Part shown: in pieces, positions 1-5,464 of the stretch | How positions within the stretch are numbered: the stretch's first letter is position 1 | Layout: each line of letters opens with the position of its first letter | Source of the DNA: Candidatus Falkowbacteria bacterium UBA2355 | GTDB lineage: Bacteria > Patescibacteriota > Patescibacteriia > Patescibacteriales > Patescibacteriaceae | Length of the DNA stretch: 9,102 nucleotides | Reading direction: 5' to 3' | NCBI GenBank assembly: GCA_002344425.1 | Contig: DDTV01000027.1 | Coordinates: forward strand, 1 to 9,102 | The notes under the pieces: generated by a model | The model's input: the letters and a program-made list of their open reading frames with translations, nothing else | Told to the model about the DNA's origin: nothing | Database searches by the model: none | Translations under genes and position numbers: made by a program

Positions 1-1063
1 TTAAAAGTTTAACCAAGCCGCGATTAAGTTCATTGATAAATTGCGGACCGTTGAAAATCATGCCGCTAATAAGTTGCAGGAGATTGGCGCCGCGTTTAAT
101 TTTTTCATAAGCGTCTTCGGCTGAAAAAATTCCGCCGCAGCCGATCAGAAGGTATTTACCCTGAGTTTTTTTATAAACCGAGGATAAAAGCTCATTGGAA
201 AGATTGGCAACAGCTTGGCCGCTTAAACCGCCGCGGGCATTAAGTTTTTTTTCGGATTCGATAATCCCATCTCGGCTATGAGTCAGGTTGGAGCAAATCA
301 AGCCGGCGATTTTATGTTTAGCTATTACCGACAATAAGCCGTTTAATTCAGACTCGCTTAAATCAGGCGAGAGTTTGATGAAAATCGGCTTAAGGCCGGA
401 CTCTTGTTCAATGGCCGATAAGAGCAATTCTAAATTTTCCGGATTTTTAAAAGGTTCGCCTCCTCCGACATTGGGACAGCTGATATTAACGGTAATATAG
501 TCGGCCGCCTGATTGATTGCACGATAGGCTTTGATATAATCTTCAATTCCGGCTTTGATTTCATTGGTATCTAGATGATTGGTTTTGGCGATATTGATAC
601 CAATCGGTATTTTTCTTGATGATTTTTTTACGCGTTCGGCGATTGCGGCGGCGCCTTCGTTGGCTAATCCGTAATAAACTGCCAATGATCGAGAAGCCGG
701 CAGTCGCCAGAGGCGCGGTTTGGCATTGCCCTCGCAGGGTCTTCCAGTCACCGAACCGATTTCTCCAAAACCAAAGCCAAGTCCGTCCAGGGTTCCTATT
801 AAATATCCGTTTTTATCAAAGCCGGCGGCCAGACCAAGAGGCGAAGCGAATTTCAGTCCCAACAAGGTTTGGCTTAGCATCAAATCTTGATAATGAAAAC
901 AAGTTCGGACAATATAGCACCGCCAGCCGTACTTGCCGAACCAGTGGCCGATATTTAAAGCGGCATCGTGTACTTTTTCCGGATCACGCTTAAATAACAA
1001 TGGTTTAGCAAAGGCGCGATAAGCAAAACCGATGAGCGGCGATAAAAGCGATGAACTAAACAT
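1..1063 (-). CDS. pyrD: Dihydroorotate dehydrogenase, class 2-like (3' end beyond window edge)
   Basis: Oxidises dihydroorotate to orotate in de novo pyrimidine synthesis using FMN. Class 2 members pass electrons to membrane quinone. I read 354 uninterrupted codons from ATG at 1063; the frame is still open at base 1, so probably only a few C-terminal codons are missing (family usually 335-370 residues). The N-terminal 35 or so residues form the helical extension typical of class 2 enzymes (FAYRAFAKPLLFKRDPEKVH). FMN/substrate motifs follow: GLAAGFDKNG (77-86), GFGFGEIGSVTGRP (96-109), GINIAKTN (155-162), NISCPN (193-198), SNLTHSR (258-264), GGLSG (278-282) and the phosphate-binding GCGGIFSAEDA (308-318). 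Oddly, the catalytic-base position is Cys196, as in class 1, where class 2 enzymes have Ser. The start lies 3 nt after the adenosyltransferase stop, so the gene is third in the nrdJ operon. No Shine-Dalgarno is visible. The family assignment is firm; the electron acceptor is inferred. Confidence 0.93.
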   Translation of the reverse strand, partial: MFSSSLLSPLIGFAYRAFAKPLLFKRDPEKVHDAALNIGHWFGKYGWRCYIVRTCFHYQDLMLSQTLLGLKFASPLGLAAGFDKNGYLIGTLDGLGFGFGEIGSVTGRPCEGNAKPRLWRLPASRSLAVYYGLANEGAAAIAERVKKSSRKIPIGINIAKTNHLDTNEIKAGIEDYIKAYRAINQAADYITVNISCPNVGGGEPFKNPENLELLLSAIEQESGLKPIFIKLSPDLSESELNGLLSVIAKHKIAGLICSNLTHSRDGIIESEKKLNARGGLSGQAVANLSNELLSSVYKKTQGKYLLIGCGGIFSAEDAYEKIKRGANLLQLISGMIFNGPQFINELNRGLVKLL

Positions 1064-1066
1064 AAA

Positions 1067-1579
1067 TTATCGATAGGAAGGCGCGTTCTCCGGTCTTTGT
1101 TCGCTGTGGGCGCTAAAGCGGGTGAAAGCGTACAATAAGCTGGAGAGTCGATTAAGATACGCTATTACTATATCATCGATTGGCTGTTCGCCGCGAGCCG
1201 CAATAACGGCGCGTTCGGCTCGGCGCGCGACGGTTCGGGCAATATCAAAGAGGGAACCGATTTCCGATTCTCCGCCAATTAAAAAACTTTTAATCGGCGG
1301 CATTTCAGCCTCGAGCCGGTTAACGATGGTTTCCAGTTCAACTATTTTTTCCGCACCAAAATTTATTTCCGCCCCGGCCAATTTGGCCTGGATGCTGAAT
1401 AGGTTTTCTTGAACCAACAAGAGAATTTCTGATTTACTGCGGGAGCGGCAGTAACCAATCCAAGCGTTCAATTCGTCAACGGCGCCGAGCGCTTCGATTA
1501 ATGAGTGGTTTTTAGGAATGCGTTCGGAACCGCGCAAGGTTTTGGTCGTACCGCCGTCCCCTTTGCCGGTGAAGAGCAT
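1067..1579 (-). CDS. pduO: PduO-type ATP:cob(I)alamin adenosyltransferase
   Basis: Transfers the adenosyl group of ATP to cob(I)alamin, producing adenosylcobalamin in the cytoplasm. The 170 residues match the PduO/MMAB four-helix family along their length: N-terminal TGKGDGGT (4-11), VDELN (34-38), the helix ARTVARRAER (114-123) that carries the conserved ATP-binding arginines, and YLNRLSSLLY (141-150). The motif usually reading F-x-L-P-G-G-S is IGGES here (101-105), a modest variant that leaves the spacing intact. The start is 3 nt after the nrdJ stop and the stop is 3 nt before pyrD, so the three genes are almost certainly cotranscribed. NrdJ needs adenosylcobalamin, so the likely job here is to activate scavenged or recycled cobalamin for the reductase. 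No other B12 synthesis gene is in the window. There is no recognisable Shine-Dalgarno. Confidence 0.93.
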   Translation of the reverse strand: MLFTGKGDGGTTKTLRGSERIPKNHSLIEALGAVDELNAWIGYCRSRSKSEILLLVQENLFSIQAKLAGAEINFGAEKIVELETIVNRLEAEMPPIKSFLIGGESEIGSLFDIARTVARRAERAVIAARGEQPIDDIVIAYLNRLSSLLYAFTRFSAHSEQRPENAPSYR

Positions 1580-1582
1580 ATT

Positions 1583-3835
1583 TTATATTTCGCAAGCGCC
1601 GGAAACGCAGGCGAATTCTTTGGCGCCGGTAGTTGAATCGCCCATTTCGTAGAGCATCAAGCGCGAGAAATCAAGCTTGCCAATTTCCGAAGTACGCCTG
1701 TCATACTCTTCTTTGCTGATAGCTTCGTAGGGAGCCAGTTGGTAGACGTGATCAGTGCGCGGCAAGAAAGACAGACCGCCGACAAAATCCCAATTTTCAT
1801 AAACGAAGTTAGCGACCATCAACCATTCATCCGGTCCGACATAAATTGTGGCCGAAGGATTGTGTTCAACAAAGCGGGTCTTTAAGCGCTTCCATTCTTT
1901 CAATAAGTCGAGAGCGGAAACATCTTCTTTGCAAATCGCATTGTCCGGAGCTTTGACCGGAAATTCCAAAACAAAAGTAGTGGCTGATTCTCGCGCCTGT
2001 CCGACTTCAGGGAAGATGGGTACGCCTTGTTCTTTGGCAAAGGCGAGCATCGGATCGGTGTGTGAAATTCGAACACGGCGTATAAAGTAAGGTGAGAACC
2101 AGGGGTGCATGCCCGAGCCGACGCCCAACAACTGTCCGGAGTTGCCGTGAGGCTTAACGCAGGTAATGGCCGTTGATTGATTGATACCAAGACGTTTGGC
2201 GTATTCGGTGTTGACGCGAATGGCTTCTTCGCGCAAGTCATCGAGCATTTTATCGTCGCGGATAATCGCGTTGTCGTAATAACCGGTGATCGAAACGCCC
2301 AAGAGACGTTCTTCTTCGCAGTTATTTTTCCATCCTTCTGATAAATAACCGAAGTTGGTGAGCATTGATTGGTAGGTGCCAAGGATAGTGGCATGCGCCA
2401 TTTTCTTTTTCAGAGTTTCAGCGGTATCATCCGGTCTAACAACGATGCTGGTTAAATTGCAGAATTGTTTAGAGCGCAGATAAATTTCACCGCAAGGATT
2501 TAAACCGACCAAACGTTGATCTTTGATTTTTTCCCAACGGCGAGGCGGAACCTGTTTGGCCAAACCACCGCGGTTGAAGATGCCGCGTTCGCCGGATTTG
2601 GACTTAACCAAAGCCGTCCATTCATCGAGGAATTCTTCGGCCGTCGGTTTTTCATTATAAACCGCAGAGTTGTTGGACATAACGCGCTGGCCTTCGGTCA
2701 GGTAGAATTGGCCCTTTTTAGCGTCGCGCATTTCAATATCGTCGAGATCCGATAAGGAAATAAGGGCACTGCGGCGAACGCCGCCAGCCACGACAATCAA
2801 GCCGATTTGGCAAATAATGTCGTGCAAATCAATATTAGTCAGACGTCGGCCCTGGCGCGCGAAAACCTTAGTTTTAGCAAATTGCATCAAGTCGATTAAG
2901 GGACGCGGACCGGAAGCGCGGCCGCCCGCAGTGTTGAGACGTGCGCCGGCGGGACGAATACGTGAATAATCAAAATCAATATCTTCACCCTTGGCCCAGG
3001 TATTCATTGCCATGACAAAAGCATCAGCCCAACCTTCTTTGGAATCTTCGACAATATGAGTCGGTAATTTTTTACCGCTCTGACGTTGAATCTGAGGAAA
3101 TTGCTGAACGCTTTCTGACTCTACTGAAAAACCCAATCCGGCACCGCACATTAAGATGTACATGATTTCGCCGAGATCTTGAAAACAACTTGGCGCAATA
3201 TAAGAACAGTTATAAGCCCAAACGTTAGAGCCGCGCGCGGCTTTGCCGGCGGACCAAAGCAAACGCATCGAGGGACAAACTTCTTGTTTTAAAATCGCTT
3301 GCTCGAGTTCATCATATTCCGCTTGGTTTAATTTTTCGCCGACATGTTCGCGCATAAAATCAATATAGCGGCGAACGGTTTCCTTCCATGTTTCGCGTCG
3401 CTCTAACTCGGGCACCCAGCGACTGTACATTTGATAAAAAATGAATTCGGAATAGGAGCTTTTGAAATAAGGACTTGATTCGGCGACAACTTGTTTGACC
3501 GCTTCGGGAACCGGTCGCGTGGCTTTTCGGATTTTGGCGTGTTCACTGCGATAGAGAATGTAGGCTTTAGCGGTTTTAACAAAACCTTCGCGCATCAACT
3601 CAACTTCAACAATGTCTTGAATCTGTTCTACGGCCGGCGCTTTGTTTTCGAACTTGCCGGCTTCAGCGAGTTGCTTCAAGCTGTCGACGACGGCTTGGGA
3701 AATTTTTTCCGCTTCATTTTTTCCGCCCTCGGAAACTTCTTCAAGCGCTTTAAGAACGGCGTTCTCGATAAGATGCTGATCAAAGGGAGCGAGCGTACCG
3801 TCGCGTTTGATAACTTGAGCGAGGGAGGGAGGCAT
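1583..3835 (-). CDS. nrdJ: Adenosylcobalamin-dependent (class II) ribonucleotide reductase with ATP cone
   Basis: Reduces ribonucleotides to deoxyribonucleotides by thiyl-radical chemistry started by adenosylcobalamin. It needs no oxygen and no separate radical subunit. The 750 residues begin with an ATP-cone domain (about 5-100; VIKRDGTLAPFD at 8-19), the overall-activity allosteric site. The catalytic barrel follows, most like the Lactobacillus leichmannii triphosphate-reductase branch. Visible landmarks are Cys210 (NCSY, one redox Cys), the NPCGEI finger loop with thiyl Cys448 and Glu450, Cys459 (FCNL, the partner redox Cys), GAGLGFSV (231-238), GGRASGPRPL (304-313) and the phosphate-binding region VKPHGNSGQLLG (550-561). 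A C-terminal redox tail carries Cys743 and Cys748 in CVSGACEI. All five functional cysteines are present, so the enzyme looks active. It heads the operon with the adenosyltransferase and pyrD; candidate NrdR boxes lie upstream. The start at 3835 fits the ATP-cone boundary, with no Shine-Dalgarno. NTP rather than NDP as substrate is inferred from family resemblance. Confidence 0.96.
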   Translation of the reverse strand: MPPSLAQVIKRDGTLAPFDQHLIENAVLKALEEVSEGGKNEAEKISQAVVDSLKQLAEAGKFENKAPAVEQIQDIVEVELMREGFVKTAKAYILYRSEHAKIRKATRPVPEAVKQVVAESSPYFKSSYSEFIFYQMYSRWVPELERRETWKETVRRYIDFMREHVGEKLNQAEYDELEQAILKQEVCPSMRLLWSAGKAARGSNVWAYNCSYIAPSCFQDLGEIMYILMCGAGLGFSVESESVQQFPQIQRQSGKKLPTHIVEDSKEGWADAFVMAMNTWAKGEDIDFDYSRIRPAGARLNTAGGRASGPRPLIDLMQFAKTKVFARQGRRLTNIDLHDIICQIGLIVVAGGVRRSALISLSDLDDIEMRDAKKGQFYLTEGQRVMSNNSAVYNEKPTAEEFLDEWTALVKSKSGERGIFNRGGLAKQVPPRRWEKIKDQRLVGLNPCGEIYLRSKQFCNLTSIVVRPDDTAETLKKKMAHATILGTYQSMLTNFGYLSEGWKNNCEEERLLGVSITGYYDNAIIRDDKMLDDLREEAIRVNTEYAKRLGINQSTAITCVKPHGNSGQLLGVGSGMHPWFSPYFIRRVRISHTDPMLAFAKEQGVPIFPEVGQARESATTFVLEFPVKAPDNAICKEDVSALDLLKEWKRLKTRFVEHNPSATIYVGPDEWLMVANFVYENWDFVGGLSFLPRTDHVYQLAPYEAISKEEYDRRTSEIGKLDFSRLMLYEMGDSTTGAKEFACVSGACEI

Positions 3836-3865
3836 AGGGTTTAAAATAATTAATAAAGCTTACCC

Positions 3866-3874
3866 ATTATATCA
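3866..3874 (-). promoter_or_regulatory. Extended -10 promoter of the nrdJ operon
   Basis: On the minus strand the sequence reads TGATATAAT, a perfect extended -10 element (TGn plus TATAAT). The -35 region at 17-bp spacing (TTTCTT) is poor, as is common for extended -10 promoters. Transcription would start near 3859, leaving a leader of about 24 nt before the nrdJ ATG. This is a sequence match only; no start site is measured. Confidence 0.6.
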
Positions 3875-3912
3875 CTTTGTTTTTTTGAAAGAAAGTCCGA
3901 AGCTGTGCATAA

Positions 3913-3928
3913 CTACCACATATCGAGT
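3913..3928 (-). promoter_or_regulatory. Proximal candidate NrdR box
   Basis: On the plus strand the 16 bases read CTACCACATATCGAGT. They match the NrdR-box consensus (ACACWATATATWGTGT) at 10 of 16 positions, including the central ATAT and part of each arm. Alone it would be weak. Its support comes from lying exactly 16 bp from a much better box, the spacing typical of NrdR box pairs. Confidence 0.45.
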
Positions 3929-3944
3929 CTTGTTTTTAATTAGA

Positions 3945-3960
3945 CCACAATATATGGTGG
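3945..3960 (-). promoter_or_regulatory. Distal candidate NrdR box
   Basis: The plus strand reads CCACAATATATGGTGG, an inverted repeat (CCAC/GTGG arms around ATATAT) matching the NrdR consensus at 13 of 16 positions. NrdR is the ATP-cone repressor that binds paired boxes upstream of ribonucleotide reductase genes. The nrdR gene itself is not in this window, so regulation is inferred from the site and its position upstream of nrdJ. Confidence 0.68.
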
Positions 3961-3976
3961 TTGCCTTTATAAACAA
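3949..3976 (-). promoter_or_regulatory. Possible second nrdJ promoter inside the distal NrdR box
   Basis: On the minus strand TTGTTT (3971-3976), a 16-bp spacer and TATATT (3949-3954) make a plausible sigma-70 promoter. Its -10 lies inside the distal candidate NrdR box, a natural arrangement for repression. It competes with the stronger extended -10 at 3866-3874. The AT-rich setting makes chance matches likely. Confidence 0.3.
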
Positions 3977-4000
3977 AAAGCCTCCTGACGGAGGCTTTTT
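3975..4000 (-). terminator. Rho-independent terminator of the copper operon (symmetric)
   Basis: Arms AAAAAGCCTCC (3975-3985) and GGAGGCTTTTT (3990-4000) pair perfectly over 11 bp around a TGAC loop, giving a GC core and a T-run on either strand. It sits 18 bp beyond the stop of the cupredoxin-like gene, so it should end the csoR-copA transcript. No plus-strand gene appears to need it, although it is structurally bidirectional. It also insulates the nrdJ promoter region. Confidence 0.88.
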
Positions 4001-4018
4001 TAGCTTAAATTGCGTTTT

Positions 4019-4423
4019 TTAACCTTTAAATTGAATGGAAAAATTATACATACCCATACTACATAGGGCCTTGAGAGTAGTGCCGGCGCTTTGCTTGGGG
4101 AGCTCTATATCGGTAGTTCCGGTCGGCGGCAGATTTTTACTGTATTTAATAGCCGGAATACGCAGAGCAGACGAACAATCAAAGGTTCCGGAGGTTCTGA
4201 CGCGTAAAATCGTCGGCGTATCGGCCTTAGCTATTGTTGTCCGCGGTGTATAACCGCCCTTGGCATCGACGGTAATTATTTGTTGGCCGTTTTCCAGGCT
4301 TACATTGCTGCTTGGTTCGGAATTGTCTGAATAAACCGTTGTTTTAGAGTTTGGTTTGTTTAAGGCAATAAAGGCGGTAATGATAACGGCCACGACGCCC
4401 AAGGAAATAATGATTTTTTTCAT
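4019..4423 (-). CDS. Membrane-anchored cupredoxin-like protein lacking His ligands
   Basis: A small protein, probably an extracytoplasmic copper-binding or receiving partner of the copper operon. Residues 1-22 are a basic start followed by a hydrophobic segment (about 3-20), an uncleaved anchor or signal peptide. A Ser/Asn/Thr-rich linker (24-45) follows. The C-terminal domain (about 47-133) has the pattern of the cupredoxin_1 group: GGYTP (56-60), a cysteine in FDCSS (Cys83), LPPTG (98-102) and a terminal CSMGMYNFSI segment. The whole protein contains no histidine, so a classical type-1 copper site (two His, Cys, Met) cannot form. The available ligands are Cys83, Cys121, Met123 and Met125, which suggests Cu(I) binding. 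It is the last gene of the operon, 20 nt after the preceding gene and just before the terminator. Fold and role are inferred from pattern and context. Confidence 0.78.
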   Translation of the reverse strand: MKKIIISLGVVAVIITAFIALNKPNSKTTVYSDNSEPSSNVSLENGQQIITVDAKGGYTPRTTIAKADTPTILRVRTSGTFDCSSALRIPAIKYSKNLPPTGTTDIELPKQSAGTTLKALCSMGMYNFSIQFKG

Positions 4424-4443
4424 ATTTAATAGTATAGCTTAGA

Positions 4444-5463
4444 TTAGAAACTAAAAACAGGGTTAATCAAACCTAGAGCGGCCAAACTATTGATTATATT
4501 AAAGAGGGCAAAGAACATAATAATCAGTCCCATGGTCTTGAATATCACACCGGAATGACGGCGCAAACGTTCGGCGGCGCTCGAACCAAAGCTCAAAAGA
4601 CCAAGTACCGGCAAGGTGCCGAGGGCAAAGGTAAACATCAGGCCGGCTCCGGTCCAGAAGTTGTTGGTTGTCAAAGCATAAAGCTGCATTGATTGGGTAA
4701 AGCCGCAGGGCAGGAAAAAGGTGGCGGCGCCAATCAAAAGCGGTCCCACCGTATTGACCGATTTAAGTTTAAAAATTTGCTTGCCGAAGATGCGCGGCGA
4801 AGTGATTTGCAGACGTTTGGCCCAAGGGAATATTTCCAAGAGATTTAAGCCGAGAATAATCATAATCAAGGCAACAATAATACTTAAGACAGAAGTACCC
4901 AAGGCATTGATTTGCAAACTTCCGCCCAGCGCACCCAAGGCACCACCCAGTAAGAAAAAACCAATCAAGCGACCGCCATGAAATAAATAATGCGGTAAGT
5001 TCTTTTTTTGTTTAGCATAGGTCGCGGACAAGGAAAGAACCAAACCGCCGACTACGGCCATGCAGGTTGAAATAGAAGCGACCAAACCAATGATAAAGGC
5101 TGTTCCAAAACTAACACTGCTGGTTGTAATCAAATTGCCAACCCCGAGTTTTTGCAAACCCAAGAAAGCGGCAATGGCTATGACTGCGGCCGGAACGGCC
5201 CATTGAAAATCACTGGCATTATTTTTTATAGATTCCTTTGTTTCATTTAAGCTATAACCGTGCGGTTCAAGCGCTTCATTGAAGATATTTTTAATCTCAT
5301 TTTTGGAAAGATTATCAAAAACTCCCCAAACTTCAATTTCATTTTTTGCAAGATTGGCTTTGACTCGATTAACGCCGGCAATATCGCCAAGCTGGCTTTC
5401 GGTTAAAAGCACGCAAGCCGAACAATGCATGCCGATAACCGGGAAAATGTAATGTTGTTCCAT
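4444..5463 (-). CDS. HMA-domain fused DsbD_2/TauE-SafE-like membrane protein
   Basis: An N-terminal heavy-metal-associated domain (about 3-75) carries GMHCSAC (Cys14, Cys17), the Cu(I)-binding loop of CopZ/CopA-type domains. A membrane domain of roughly seven helices (about 87-104, 118-145, 162-182, 188-210, 240-265, 268-292, 306-333) resembles the family often labelled sulfite exporter TauE/SafE or DsbD_2. Two cysteines sit in the first and second halves of the membrane domain, Cys134 (STCMAVVGG) and Cys253 (LPCGFTQ), next to Gly/Pro-rich turns. They recall the paired membrane cysteines of DsbD/CcdA thiol carriers. The gene starts 1 nt after the copA stop, so the two are translationally close and cotranscribed. 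The sulfite label is probably misleading; context favours copper handling or delivery of reducing power to extracytoplasmic copper proteins. The architecture is clear; the transported species is unknown. Confidence 0.85.
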   Translation of the reverse strand: MEQHYIFPVIGMHCSACVLLTESQLGDIAGVNRVKANLAKNEIEVWGVFDNLSKNEIKNIFNEALEPHGYSLNETKESIKNNASDFQWAVPAAVIAIAAFLGLQKLGVGNLITTSSVSFGTAFIIGLVASISTCMAVVGGLVLSLSATYAKQKKNLPHYLFHGGRLIGFFLLGGALGALGGSLQINALGTSVLSIIVALIMIILGLNLLEIFPWAKRLQITSPRIFGKQIFKLKSVNTVGPLLIGAATFFLPCGFTQSMQLYALTTNNFWTGAGLMFTFALGTLPVLGLLSFGSSAAERLRRHSGVIFKTMGLIIMFFALFNIINSLAALGLINPVFSF

Positions 5464-5464
5464 A

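Noticed and set aside
1..1063. Possible frameshifted or broken pyrD
   Set aside because: Reading from ATG at 1063 to the window edge gives 354 codons without a stop and all family motifs in one frame; the gene is merely cut by the window.
1900..2394. 164-codon minus-strand open frame inside nrdJ
   Set aside because: It lies in another frame of nrdJ, which has all catalytic motifs throughout this stretch; the alternative translation has no coherent domain.
3491..3844. 117-codon plus-strand open frame opposite the 5' end of nrdJ
   Set aside because: It is the antisense shadow of the ATP-cone region, without a convincing ribosome site or family match. The same holds for the antisense frames at 616-993, 1122-1412, 5678-5950 and 6714-7007.
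3836..3975. Cobalamin riboswitch upstream of nrdJ
   Set aside because: No B12-box-like core is visible, and the predicted leader (about 24 nt from the main promoter) is far too short for that aptamer.
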